NCBI RefSeq assembly: GCF_000715075.1
Contig: NC_134097.1
Span: 126,106,997-126,170,996, forward strand
Source of the DNA: Nicotiana tabacum
Taxonomy: Eukaryota > Streptophyta > Magnoliopsida > Solanales > Solanaceae
Direction: 5' to 3'
Length of the DNA: 64,000 bases
The notes beneath the pieces were generated by a model, which had not been told where the DNA came from, searched no databases, and saw only the letters and a list, made by a program, of their open reading frames with translations. This document shows positions 11,179 to 23,590 of the stretch, piece by piece. The position numbers were made by a program, and so were the translations under genes. Within the stretch, counting starts at the first letter, position 1. The number at the start of each line of letters is the position of its first letter.

Positions 11179-12861
11179 TACTATATTAAAAGCACGAAGG
11201 CCCTTAACGAAATATCGTTCGCCTTTTTTATCCTTTAAAACTTAATTCCACACTAGATGAAATAGTCATTTAATTATTACTCTAATATTTAGTACCTTAA
11301 AATCAACTAAAATTTTGGTTATTAAACTTTTTCTTATTTGAATTATGTAAGAATTACTAATATTTAGGACTTTAAAACGATTAAGAGTTTACCTTACAAA
11401 ACTATAATACCTTCCATGTTAGTATTTTTAATATTTAGTTTTCAAAATTAGGAAAAACATAATTGCCTTAATAACCTACTTAATGCATGTTGAACGTATT
11501 ACTTTTCAAAATATTCTTGAAATTAAATAACATGGATGGAATTGTGAATGTCCTATTTTCTCTATAGCATAAATCAATTACTATTTGAAGTCTAATTAAA
11601 TAAAATATAGAAAGATAAATAGTTAAACGTCAGTATCAATTATCGATGAATATGTTTAATGGTTATTTATGATTTCTATACTATTGTATTTGAACTACTT
11701 TCCTATTCAAATAATATTATTTATTTGTAATTTATATAATATTTAAAAATGATATTCAATAATTAGAATAAATAACAAGCAAAACTTAAAAGAGATAGAG
11801 GTAATTAGCAATAGTCAATTACACTAATGATTCTTCAAATACAAAGATCCAAAGTGAAATGTTTAGAAAAAATTTTACCCTTTAAAATTGAATTTTTATT
11901 GCGTAATTGAGATTCGGAGTGAACCACTACTAAGAATTTGCGGAAAAATACATTATTTCCTTTAAAATTAAGAAAAAGAAATTTAAGTTTTAAAATTAGC
12001 TATTGCAAAAGAATCAAATTCAATTCTTTTTTTAACCTAATCATTGTACAATAAGTTATTTTTGAAGTAGACAATACTGTTAGGGTATATAAATCGAGTT
12101 AAATCATTTATAGTATAGTAATGTTAGATTGGCAAATAAGAATGGAACAATAGAAGACAAAATATATTCTAAATTTTCTTAAAAATGACAACCTTCAATT
12201 CCTTTTTAAATTACTCATCGTACAATAAATTATTTTTTGAAATATTTAGGATATATAAATAAAGTAAAATTATTTATAGTATATAACGTTCAATTGGCTA
12301 TGAGAAAACTTAAAGCAATAAGGATGGAATAGTGAAGACAAATATATTCTAAATGTTCTAACATATGACAATTCATTATATTTTATACAAATAAAGTTAC
12401 TTTAAAAAAATATTAACTCAATATTAGTCTTTTTAGACTTTATGTTGTCATTTACCATTTATTTTCGGAATGGTGGGCCAACCATGTTATTCCAAAATTT
12501 CTAAAAAAAAACTAAAAGAGTCATTTTTCCAATTTGTGTTAGTTAACAAATTTTTTAAAAAATCATGATATAAGCATTTTTATGTTATTTAATTATTTTC
12601 AGTAGGCCGCATAAATAATAATAATTTTCATAAAATATTCCTACAAAAATCACAGTAGGATAATAACTAATGATTAAGGAGTTCTATTTTACAGTTTCTT
12701 CTTTAATTGAGTTAATTATATATATCAACTTCCATCTTCCGCAAAATTTACGCTTCAATTTTATGACTCAAACAAAGACTTTAACATAATAAGCATGTGA
12801 TTATTTTCTGAAAAAGCTATTCATTAAGATAGAGTACACGCTTAACACGCACTCTAACTTG
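11174..12861 (+). mobile_element. Non-autonomous Helitron
   Basis: The 5' end (TAGTACTATATTAAAAGC, then ACGAAATATCGTTCGCC) matches the 5' end of the inverted Helitron at 41947. The 3' end has a GAGTACACGC...GCACTC hairpin, then CTTG (12858-12861) followed by T, where CTAG would be canonical. No helicase or replication-initiator coding is present, so it would need an autonomous partner. Its first bases overlap the last bases of the preceding Helitron end, giving a head-to-tail junction. Confidence 0.6.
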
Positions 12862-14096
12862 TTCACTAAAAAATGGGTTGGATAATGAACTTTTTAAAAA
12901 TGGTTCAAATATGAATAAGAACCTTATTATCCATTTAGAAAATGGATAGTGTATTTAATTCTTCCAAAAGTGATCATATTCAAGAAGTCATGGATAATAT
13001 GGATATCCATATTATCCGTCGGTTATCTCATTTTTATCCGTATTAAATATGAGTCGGATAAAATAATTTATCTATTTTTTACATTATCCATTTTCGACCC
13101 GCTCATATCAGACTCGCTCATATCAGACCCGACCCCCTCGTTTGCCACCCTAGCTACAGTGGAGCAGGGGATGTTGTGCATGATTCAACATGTTAGCTTG
13201 TAGCTGCTGCTTTTCAATTTTTCGAGGTTGTATCAATGCTAAGCTTGCTGAAATTATAGATTTATATTTTACTCTTTTCTGGTAAATTCAACATTTTAGT
13301 GGCTCGGGTATAGTTAAATGTGATGTCAGAAATTGTGCTTTTTTGTACTCCTCTAACAAAATTTTCACAAAGTTTTGGAGTGTATTTTTATGTTATTTAA
13401 TTATTTTCGGTAGGCCGCATAAATAACAATAATTTTCATAAAATATTCCTACAAAAATCACAGTAAGATAATAACTAATGATTAAGGAGTTCTATTTTAC
13501 AGTTTCTTCTTTAATTGAGTTAATTATATATATCAACTTCCATCTTCAGCAAAATTTACGCTTCAATTTTATGACTCAAACAAAGACTTTAATATAATAA
13601 GTATGTGATTATTTTCTGAAAAAGCTATTCATTAAGATATAGAGTACACGCGTAACGCGCACTCTAAGACTTGTTCACTAAAAAATGGGTTGGATAATGA
13701 ACTTTTTAAAAATGGGTCAAATATGAATAAGAACCTTATTATCCACTTAAAAAATGGATAATGTATTTAATTTTTACAATGGTAAAGCCTCAAATTGGGG
13801 GTTCCTTAAGTTTGGGAGACTAGGAATTCTCCCAAAAATGATCATATTCAAGAAGTTATGGATAATATGGATATTCATATTATCAGCCGGTTATCTCATT
13901 TTTATCCGTATTAAATATGAACCGGGTCGAATAATTTATCTATTTTTTGCATTATCTATTTTTGACCCGCTCATATCAGACCCGACCCCTCATTTGCCAC
14001 CCTAGCTACAGTGGAGCAGGGGATGTTGTGCATGATTCAACATGTTAGTTTGTAGCTGCTGCTTTTCAATTTTTCGAGGTTGTATCAGTGCTAAGC
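12577..14096. repeat. Tandem segmental duplication (two copies)
   Basis: Copy 1 is 12577-13241 and copy 2 is 13384-14096, in direct orientation, separated by about 140 bp. Both run from TTTTATGTTATTTAATTATT to TTTTTCGAGGTTGTATCA. Each includes the Helitron 3' hairpin and a downstream AT-rich host segment with a GGATAATATGGATATCC-type palindrome. Copy 2 has about 55 extra bases near 13770-13825. The small open frames at 12949 and 13754 are homologous by duplication and show no sign of coding. Confidence 0.85.
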
Positions 14097-14097
14097 G

Positions 14098-14292
14098 TGG
14101 AGTGCTTTTAGAGAATTGTCGTTTCTATCCGGTGTCTGGTATCCGTATTGATGCTTGATTATATCGGGATTCGCGTCGCGTAGGGCCCCATTCAGAGAGA
14201 AGCGTTCCCTACCAAGAATTTTTTCATACTCAGGACTCGAACTCGAGATCTTTGGTTCATGGAAGAGCAGTCTCATCCACTGCACCGCATCA
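14098..14292 (-). mobile_element. tRNA-derived SINE
   Basis: On the minus strand there is a tRNA-like head: a box A region around GGTGCAGTGGATGAGAC and box B GAGTTCGAGTCC (plus-strand 14233-14243), followed by a non-tRNA body. This is the pol III promoter layout of Solanaceae SINEs. No target duplication is clear, partly because the left end meets the duplicated segment. The weak minus-strand open frame here is not a gene. Confidence 0.7.
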
Positions 14293-14750
14293 AATGATCA
14301 AATCACGTGAACTCTATCAAAATAGTAGACTTTGCGTGGTATATTGAAAGTCTTCTTATTTAGTTGTGGAAAAATAATGCCCACGTTCTAAAAAAGAAAG
14401 CTTTCCAAAAATATATACTCAACAAAGAAAATCACATGAGATCCGTTTTTCTACTTTAGTTTGCCTCTTTTTATTCCTAAAATAATATTTACATATAGCT
14501 TCATATGTTATCCCAAGAAATGTCAAACAATTCGGAATATTCAACTATTGACTAAACTTCGTGCAAACTCAAAATGCGTGACCATTAATGTGGATGCTAA
14601 AATCTTGATTAGGTAATAAAATCAACTTTTTTCTTAAATCATATTAAAGTGAAGCGTATTAGTAAATCATAATTAGGTGATAATATATGGATAAGATACA
14701 TGTATTCTGCATTTATTAATTTGATAAATATGATAAATAGGGTGATAGAT
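14293..14750. other. AT-rich spacer, no gene seen
   Basis: No coding or element ends were recognised. Part of it (around 14650-14720) resembles the sequence flanking the solo LTR at 23790-23850 and 37074 onward, so it is itself repetitive. Confidence 0.4.
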
Positions 14751-14754
14751 ATAG

Positions 14755-15489
14755 TGTAGCTTTTCAAAAAAATTGTCTCGTCCATAATGAGTATCACATT
14801 AACAATAGAATAACAGATATTTCTCTCTTCGATCGACACTACATTCTAATTAGTTTATTCAACAAGAAAGAATAGTATCTTTCAAAGTTTAGAATTAATT
14901 TAATATTAGGTCTTTATTTTATACTTAATGACATATTTTTATAATCATTAAAATATCATGACAAATTTGATTTCATACCTAATTAAATTCTATCACATAA
15001 ATTAAAATGAATATAATAAATAACTTGATTTCTCTATGAGCACATTTTTTTAAACCTTAATTCTGTATCCTTGTGGAACAAGTATTAGTATCTTCCATTA
15101 AAAACGCGAACATCCTCATACTTGGAATGGATCTTTTACCAGCTCACGTGTCTATCTGCATCTAGTCAGATGTTTATCTTGTAGTATTCCCAATAATTTA
15201 ATATTTTGTATAACATTCCTTATTATTTATAAAATAATATATTGATATTCTGTGTAAAATAGTGTATAATTAATAGTATGATTTTTACATAATTAATATA
15301 GTTTTTTGTTTTTAATATTAAACCCGCATAATATATGTAAAATTTTATTATCTAAAATAAAGTTGTTAATTTCGGAATAACGTATCCAATAATATATGTA
15401 TTATTTATTATGACTAGAAGGTAAGAAAGAATATCTCGTTTTAGCAATACATCAACAAGAGTTTCTAAACATAAAATATGCTACATAAT
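14755..15489. repeat. Long dispersed direct repeat, copy 1
   Basis: This ~735-bp AT-rich sequence matches 42321-43055 almost throughout. Shared phrases include GTCTATCTGCATCTAGTCAG and GGTAAGAAAGAATATCTCG. It is cut at 15489 by an LTR fragment, exactly inside a stretch (GCTACATAAT) that continues in copy 2. It contains no open frame of note. Confidence 0.85.
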
Positions 15490-17004
15490 TGTCACGATCG
15501 AATTTTCCACCCTCGAGAATCGTGATGGTGCCTACTCGTGAAAGCTAGGCAAGTCGAGTGTTACAGATTTTATTATTCTTTTTCCTTAACCTTTTAAGTA
15601 TGTCACTTACATTACCCTTTTTCCTTAACCTTTAAACAATTTCAAATTAACATGTGATCAACAGCGGAATAATAATAATAATAATAATAGTAAAAGAAAT
15701 GCGGAAGACGAAATCTGATAATTTAACTAAATACTAGTACGAAAATCCAAGATACAACTCTACCCAGAACTGGTGTCACAATGTCACGGACCATCTATGA
15801 ATACTACAAACAGTGGTCTGAATAGAAAAAATACAAGTCTGCCTCTGAAATAAATAAAAACAGAATGGAAAGGATAGAAGGGGACGCCAAGGCATGCGGA
15901 CGTCTGCAGGACTACCTCGGGTCTCCGCTGGACTGAAGGCAGCAACCTCGCTATGGTCCAAAAGCTCCAGTACCAGGATCTGCACACAGTGCAGAGTGTA
16001 GTATCAGTACAATCGACCCCATATGTTGGTAAGTGTCGAGCCTAACCTCGGCGAAGTAGTGACGAGGCTAGGACAAGACTACCAAATAAACCTGTGCAGT
16101 TAAATCATATATGGCAAATAATGATAACAGAAACTAGCAGTTAAAGATGGGAAGGGGGAACATGCTGCGGGGAATATTAAGTACTAATAGAATTTCAGTA
16201 GAGAAGCATAAAGAACACCATAATTTCATATCAACAAGAATAAGGAATAACAATAACGAATCAATATTCACTTTTATTCTTTCTTGTTGCGGTGTGCAAC
16301 CCGATCTCAATCATATAATATTGTTGCGGCTTGCAACCCGATCCCAATCATATAATATTATTGCGGCGTGCAACCCGATCCAAAACATATAATGATGTTG
16401 CGGCGTGCAACCCGACCCCACCTGTCCACCCTTATTACTCTTTGTTGTGGCGTGCAACCCGATCCCATATAATATTATTGCGGCGTGCAACCCTATCCCC
16501 ATATACAAATCAACACCAATCACAAAAGAGCAATAAGGGTGGTTTGCAATGTCGCATTTGCGGGAATGGCCTGCTCAGGCTTGGTTCGCAATTGCAACGC
16601 CTGGGTCGCATTTCCCAAGCCTGAAAACTTCGCATTTGTGAAGCCTGATCTCGCAATTGCGAGATCAGATGCCTGGGCAAAAATACCAGATACCAGCTGC
16701 AATTTCCTAAGTCCAATTCACACCGTAGCCTATCCAAAACTCATCCGAGCCTTCGGGGCTCCAAACCAAACATGCACGGAAGTCTAAAATTATCATACGG
16801 ACTTGCTCGTGCAATCAAATTATCAAAATAACATCAACAACTACGAATTCAACCTCAAATCTCAAGAATACCAAAATTTTCATTTTCACAACTATACGTC
16901 CGATTTATACCAAACCAATTCCGATATTTACCAAATTTCACAGATTCAACTTAATTATTATTTTAAACATGTACCGGGCTTCGGAACCAAAATACGGGCC
17001 CGAT
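15490..17004 (-). mobile_element. Inverted LTR fragment (Ty3/gypsy, same family as 19830-23014)
   Basis: Plus-strand 15490 onward is the reverse complement of the 3' end of the LTR that ends at 23014. Both show TGCCTAGCTT, GTAGGC and a terminal ...CGTGACA. The fragment continues through inverted minisatellite units, a short CpG-rich block (16545-16690) and up to ACGGGCCCGATC, which corresponds to about 20200-20220 of the other LTR. It stops there and joins pol sequence in the opposite orientation. The small open frames at 15776-16787 lie in repeats and are not genes. Confidence 0.82.
16280..16500 (-). repeat. Inverted copy of LTR minisatellite
   Basis: Six or so units of TTGCGGCGTGCAACCCGATC with 10-20 bp AT spacers (TATAATATTATTG). 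These are the reverse complement of the array at 21892-22300. Confidence 0.85.
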
Positions 17005-19760
17005 CGTATGGCCCCGCCTGAGTTGAAAGAGCTGAAGGAGCAATTGCAAGACTTGCTTGAGAAGGGTTTCATTAGACCCAGTGTTTCGCCTTGGGGTGCG
17101 CCGGTGTTGTTTGTTAAGAAGAAGAATGGGTTGATGAGAATGTGCATAAATTACCGGCAGTTGAACAAGGTTACAATCAAGAATAAGTATCCATTGCCGA
17201 GGATTGATGATTTGTTCGATCAGCTTCAGGGTGCCAAGCTATTTTCGAAGATTGACTTGGGATCTGGTTACCATCAGTTGAGGATTAGGGCATCCGATGT
17301 CCCTAAGACAGCCTTCTGCACTCGGTACGGGCATTATGAGTTCTTGGTTATGTCATTCGGGTTGACAATGCCCCAGTAGCTTTTATGGATTTGATGAACT
17401 GAGTGTCCAGACCTTATTTGGATTAGTTCGTGATAGTCTTCATTGATGATATTTTAATATATTCTCGCAGTCGGGAGGAGCATGAGCAGCATCTCAAAGC
17501 GGTTCTTTAATCTCTGAGGGATAGTCAGTTATATGCTAAGTTCTCGAAGTGTGAGTTCTAGTTGAGTTCAGTTGCATCCCTGGGTCATGTTGTATTAGCA
17601 GAGGGTATTCTGGTTGATCCAAAGAAGATTGAGGCAGTCAAGAACTGGCCTAGACCAACATCAACTACAGAGATTTGGAGTTTCTTAGGATTGGCAGGCT
17701 ACTATCGTCGGTTCGTGGAGGGGTTTTCATCTATCGTAGCCCCGATGACCAGGTTGACCCAGAAGGGTGCCCAGTTCAGATGGTCGAATGAGTGTGAGGC
17801 AAGCTTTCAGAAGCTTAAGACAGCTCTGACTATGGCACCGGTGTTGGTTTTGCCCACAGGTTCAGGGCCTTATACAGTCTATTGTGATGCATCTCATATT
17901 GGACTCGGTGCAGTGTTGATGCAGGATAGCAAGGTCATTGCTTATGCTTCGTGGCAGTTGAAGATTCATGAGAAGAACTATCAGGTTCATGATTTGGAGT
18001 TGGCAGCCATTGTTCACGCGTTAAAGATTTGGAGACATTATCTGTATGGCGTGGCATGTGAGGTATTCACGGATCACAAAAGTCTTCAGTATTTGTTCAA
18101 GCAAAAGGAGTTGAATTTGAGGCAGAGAAGGTGGTTGGAGTTGTTGAAAGATTATGATATCACTATCTTATATCATCCGGGAAAGGCTAATTTGGTGGTC
18201 GATGCTTTGAGTAGGAAGTCTACCAGTATGGGCAGTCTTGCTTATATTCCGGTCGGTGAGAGACCGCTTGCTTTGGATGTTTAAGATTTGGCCAATCAGT
18301 TCGTGAGGTTGGATGTTTCTGAGCCTAGCCGTGTGTTAGCTTGCACAGTCGCTCGCTCTTCATTATTGGAGCGTATCCGAGATCGGCAATATGATGATCC
18401 CCTTTTGTGTGTCCTCAGAGACACGGTGCAGCACGGAGGTGCCAAGCAGGTTACCTTAGGTGATGATAGAGTTTTGAGATTGCAGGGTCGAGTTTGTATG
18501 CCTAATGTGGATGGGCTCCGAGAGTTGATTTTAGAGGAGGCCCATAGTTCCAGGTACTCCATTCATCCGGGCGACGCTAAGATGTATCAGGATTTGTGGC
18601 AGCATTATTGGTGGCAGAGAATGAAGAAGGATATCATTGCATATGTGGCTCGGTGTTTGAATTGTCAGCAGGTTAAGTACGAGCATCAGATGCCCAAGGG
18701 TTCATTTCAAAGGATTGAGCTTCCCGAGTGGCAGTGGGAGCGGATCACTATGGACTTCGTTGTTGGTCTCCTACGGACTCAGAGGAAGTTTGATGCAGTG
18801 TGGGTTATGGTTGATAGGCTGACCAAGTCAGCGCATTTCATTCCTGTGGCAGTCTCCTATTCTTCCGAGAGGTTAGCTGAGATCTATATCCGAGAGATTG
18901 TTCGCCTTCATGGTGTGCCCGAGTCTATCATTTCGGATCGAGGTACGTAGTTTACCTCCCATTTCTGGAGAGAAGTTCAGCGAGAGTTGGGCACATCGTT
19001 TCATCCCCAGACGGACGACAGTCCAAACGGACTATTCCGATTTTGGAGGATATGCTCCGAGCTTGTGTCATTGACTTTGGAGGCTCGTGGGATTAGTTTT
19101 TGTCTTTAGCAGAGTTTGCCTACAACAACAACTACTAGTCGAGTATTCAGATGGCTCCTTATGAGGCTTTATATGGTACGCGGTATCGGTCTCCGGTTGG
19201 ATGGTTTGAGCCGGGAGAGGCTCGGTTGTTGGATACGTATCTGGTTCAAGATGCCTTGGACAAGGTCAGTATTATTCAAGATAGGCTTCGTACAGTGCAG
19301 TCCAAGTAAAAGAGTTATGTCGACCGCAAGGTTTGAGATTTGGCTTTCATGGTCGGTGAGCGGGTATTGCTCTGAGTGTCGCCTATGAAGGGCGTGATGA
19401 GATTTGGGAAGAAAGGCAAGCTTAGCCCTAGGTTCATTGGTCCGTTTGAGATTCTTGATCGAGTGGGAGAGGTGGCTTATAGACTTGCATTGCCGCCGAG
19501 CTTATCAGCCGTGCATCCAGTGTTTCATGTGTCCATGCTTCAGAAGTGTCACGGCGATCCATCCCACGTTTTAGATTTCAGCACTATCCAGTTGGACCAG
19601 GACTTGTCTTATGAGGAGGAGCCGGTGGCTATTCTAGACTGACAGGTTCGTCAGTTGAGGTCGAAGAGTTTTCCTTCTGTTCGTGTTCAGTAGAGAGGTC
19701 AGCCTCCTAAGGCATCGACCTGGGAGTCCGATTCCTATAAGCGGAGCCGTTATCCCCATC
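17005..19760 (+). pseudogene. Ty3/gypsy pol pseudogene (RT, RNase H, integrase)
   Basis: The sequence enters inside reverse transcriptase ([14 protein letters not shown]). It continues through the [20 protein letters not shown] and [13 protein letters not shown] blocks and the catalytic VFIDDILIYS (near 17440). Then come the RNase H region ([20 protein letters not shown]), the integrase zinc finger (H and H in HSSRYSIHPG, C and C in CLNCQQVK) and integrase core aspartates (MDFVVGL, IISDRGT). A C-terminal chromovirus-like tail ([20 protein letters not shown]) ends it. Gag, protease and the start of RT are missing. Single-base losses and stops at CGA, CAG and TGG positions (17379, 17400-17560, 18284, 18950, 19310) make it non-functional. 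It sits directly before the LTR at 19830. Confidence 0.9.
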
Positions 19761-19829
19761 TTTTCCCCGACTCAGGTACTTCCTTCTTATGTCCATTTGA
19801 AGACGAACGGTTGTTTTAGAGGTGGAGAA

Positions 19830-22800
19830 TGTGATGACCCAAAAGGTCATCAGTTGCTTTTAAATTGAATTATGTGTTCCGAGGCCTTGAAAACCTCATT
19901 TAGTATCACCTCAATTTGCATGCACAGTCCGGGCGCGTAGCCGGAAAGCCTAAATATGAAAATCTATGAAAAATGATAAGTTTTGACTATAAAATGAGTT
20001 AATTTGACTTCGGTCAACGTTTTGGGTAAACGGCCCCGGACCCATGATGTGACAGTCCCGAAGGATCCGTAGGAAAATATGGGACTTGGGCGTATGCCCG
20101 GAATCGAATTCCAAGGTCCTAAGCCCGAGAAATGAATTTTTAAAGAAAATTATTTTCTTAAATTGTTTAAAGGAATTTGAAATGAACAATGATTAGAACA
20201 TGTTGGTATCGGGCCCGTATTTTGGTTCCGGCGCCTGGTATAGGTCTTATATGTGATTTAAGATAACTCTCTGAATTTTGGTAAGAAACGGATGTCATTT
20301 GACGTGATTCGGACCTAAATTGCAAAATTTGATGTTATAAGAAGTTTGAAATAATTCATTGATTTTGAGGTTTAATTCGATGTTAATGATGTTAATTTGG
20401 TGATTTGATCGCGGATAAGTTCATATGGTGTTTTCGAGTTAGTACGTAGGTTTGGTTTGGAGCCCCGAGGGCTCAGGTGAGTTTTGAAAGGTTTTAAACT
20501 CTTAAAAAGTTGCAGATTTTCAGCTGTTGGTATTCTGATATTTCCTTCTTCGCGTTCGTGGGAGGACCCTCGCGAACGCGATGTGTTAATTATGCTGAAG
20601 GAAATTCCTTCTACGCGAACGCGTATCCCAGGTCATGAACGCGAGGCGTTGGGGGGTCTTCCCTTCGCGAACGCGAGCCTGGTAACGCGAACGCGAAGGC
20701 TAATTAAGCCTGGGCAGGGGGTGGGGCATTAAACCTACGCGAACGCGACCACATAGACGCGAATGCGAAGTATCAAGGGGTCATTTCTATGCGAACGTGA
20801 GCCATCTTCCGCAAACGCGAAGTCCTAGCAGGCCTAATCCATCGCGAATACAATGGACCTGTCGCGAACACGATGAGTAATTTCGCCCAGTTATTTTAAG
20901 TTTCAAAAACAGAACACATTACGAGATTTTTATTATTTTTCACAAACTTCATCTTTTCCACACCTCTTGGGCGATTTTTGAAGAACTTCTTCACCATAAC
21001 CTCTTGGGTAAGTAATCTTTAACTTGTTTTCTTCCATTTTTATCGACACCCACTAGATTTCTAGGCCTAAAACATGTGATTAAGGGTAGAAAATTAGGGA
21101 TTTGGGTAGAGTTAGGGTTTTTTGATTATTTGGGAATTTGACCTCGTTTTGGGGTCGGATTTGAAAGCAAATTATATATTCGGGCTCGTGGGTGAATGCG
21201 TGATCGGGTTTTGGTCCAAACCTCGTGTTTTGATCAAGCGGGTCCGGGGTCAATTTTTGACTTTTTGGGAAGAATGATTAGAAAGCTATAATTAAGCATT
21301 GGAATTGGATTGTTTAGTGTTTATTGATGTTATGAAGTCGATTATGTATAGATACAATTGATTTGGAGCCGAATTCGAAAGGAAAGGCAGTGTTTGAGGG
21401 TTGAGTTGGCCGTGAAAGTTCGAGATAAGTGTTCGGTCTAACCTTAGCTTGAGGGATTATGAGTTGTGTCCTATTTGCTATTTTCTTCTTGTTGAGTAGG
21501 ACTTATAGGCATGGTGACGAATATCTATACGTTGGTGTCGAGCATGACCATGAGTCTTAAACTGATATTTGTTGTGTTCTTAAATGATACTACGGATGCT
21601 TTAATTGGTGATTCTCGATACTGAGCAAGGATTTAGTTTATTTTCGTGGAAAGTAATTATGATTGAGTATGGGTGTTAGCTGAGATGAGTAGGGATTGAG
21701 TTAAGATTAGTTATAGCTGATTCTCCCTTGCCGGGACGTATATACTTTTACTGTTGAATTCCCTTGCTGGGATAGTGTAGTTTATTGCTGATCCCTTGCC
21801 TGGACTCGTGGTATGGTTGAGTTTAAGGTATATGAATATATTTGATCCCTTGCCGGGACTCGTGGTATTGTTGAGTTTAAGGTATATAAATATATTGGAT
21901 CGGGTTGCACGCCGCAACATTATTATATATTGGATCGGGTTGCACACCGCAACATTTTTATATATTGGATAGGGTTGCACGCTACAACATTATTATATAT
22001 TGGATCGGGTTGCACGCCGCAACATTATTATATATTGGATCGGGTTGCACGCCACAATATTATATTATATTGGATCGGGTTGCACGCTGCAACATTATTA
22101 TATATTGGATCGGGTTGCATGCCGCAATATTATTATATACTGGATCGGGTTGCACGCCGCAACAATGTTATATTGGATAAGGTTGCATGCTGCAACAATG
22201 TTATATTGGATCGGGTTGCACGCCGCAACAGTAATATAAATGGATCGGGTTGCACGCTGCAACAGTGTTAAATGATAAGGGATCGGGTTGCGCGCTGCAA
22301 CAGTTTTATTATTGTTTGTTGTAGAACTTGAACTGTTCTCTCTTATCACTCCTTAGCTTCTGTTGGATTTGATATGTTCCCTGTAGCATGTACCCCTCCC
22401 ATTTATATTGTTTATTCCTGTTTATTTTTTTGCTGTATATTATATAATTGCACAGGTTTATCTGGAGTCTGGTCGTAGCCTCGTCACTACCTCGCCGGGG
22501 TTTGGCCAGACACTTACCAGCACATGGGATCGGTTGTGCTGATGATACACTCTGCACTATGTGCAGATACCGGAGCAGCATTTGGACAGTAGCACTTGGG
22601 GAGCCAGCCTTCAGTCCACTCAGAGATCCGAGGTAGTCCTGCAGGCATCCGCAGGCCCGGCGTTCTCTTCTATCTATTTATATGTTCTGTTCCCACTTGT
22701 TTCCGAGACAGACTATTTTTCCTTGTACAGACATTTGTATGTAGTATTCATAGATAGTTCGTGGATATTGTGACACCGGTTTCTAGGTAGAGACGCATGT

Positions 22801-23014
22801 TGGCATTTTCATACTGATTTTGGTATTATATTAGTCCAAGTCTTCCATTTAATTTCATCTTTCGCTATTATTTAAATGTTGATCACCTGTTAATTCAATT
22901 CGTTAAAAAGAGTTAAAAATGAAAGAGTTAGAATTTCTATATTTTGCGGCTTGCCTAGCTTCTACGAGTAGGCGTCATCACGACTCCCGAGGGTGAAAAA
23001 TCCGGGTCGTGACA
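19830..23014 (+). mobile_element. 3' LTR of the Ty3/gypsy element
   Basis: It starts TGTGATGACCC right after a purine-rich tract (AGAGGTGGAGAA) and ends GGGTCGTGACA, length 3185 bp. It holds a CpG-rich block of CGCGAACGCG motifs (20550-20880), a donor-like GGGTAAGT with its GT at 21008-21009, tandem repeats at 21788-22300 and an acceptor-like ATGTGCAG at 22566. Together with 17005-19760 it is the right half of an element whose left half has been lost. Confidence 0.88.
21788..22300 (+). repeat. LTR tandem repeats: 54-bp duplication plus ~35-bp minisatellite
   Basis: Two 54-bp units (TGATCCCTTGCC(T/G)GGACTC...) at 21788-21895 are followed by about 12 units of roughly 35 bp. Each holds GGATCGGGTTGCACGCCGCA and a TTATTATATATT spacer. 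Single copies of the core also occur in other LTRs (27193, 34476). Open frames in this array simply reflect the repeat. Confidence 0.93.
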
Positions 23015-23590
23015 AAACCAGTCCCAAAACATAACACGAACTTGTTCGATGCCTCAAATCACACCAAATAGCATAAAAACTACGAATTGACGATCGAAAC
23101 CTTTCTTTAAACTTCCAAACATTCAAACTTTGATGAACGCGTTCGATTCATATTTAAACATTCCGGAATAATGCTAAACTTTACGCACAAGTCACAAATC
23201 ACGATAGGAACCTATTCTAAGACTCGGAACCTCAAACGGACATCGATTACACCAAAGTCCACTTCAAATGTAGACTTTCCATATTAAGCGTTGAAATGCC
23301 CCCGGATCATCCGATACTCAACCCGAACATACGTCCAAGTCCGAAATCATCATACCTATTGGAACTTTCAAATCCCAATTTCGAGGTCTTTTACTCTAAA
23401 GTCAAACCCTGGTCAACTCTTCCAAGTTAAAGCTTCCGAATTTAGAATTTTCTTTCAAAATCAACTCCGGATTTCCCGAAATTCAATTTTGACCACACGT
23501 ACAAGTCGTAATACATGAAGTGAAGCTACTCAAGGCCTCAAACGGTCGAACAACGTGCTAGAGCTCAAAATAACCGGTTGGATCGTTACA
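23015..23590 (-). mobile_element. LTR 5' fragment, minus strand
   Basis: On the minus strand it begins at 23590 with TGTAACGATCCAACCGG. It parallels the first ~570 bp of the minus-strand LTR that starts at 37073, with shared order of phrases in AT-rich, CCGA-rich DNA. It stops where the LTR at 23014 begins, so it is a truncated relic. No matching target duplication was found. Confidence 0.7.

Noticed and set aside
14225..14292. tRNA gene (A and B box present, minus strand)
   Set aside because: No cloverleaf with matching acceptor stem. The sequence continues into a SINE body.
17005..19760. Endogenous pararetrovirus
   Set aside because: The domain order RT, RNase H, integrase and the flanking LTR with a purine tract show a Ty3/gypsy retrotransposon. 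Pararetroviruses lack integrase and LTRs.
21892..22300. CRISPR-like array of regular repeats
   Set aside because: Spacers are not unique but AT-rich continuations of the same unit. It lies within a plant LTR, and the genome is eukaryotic.
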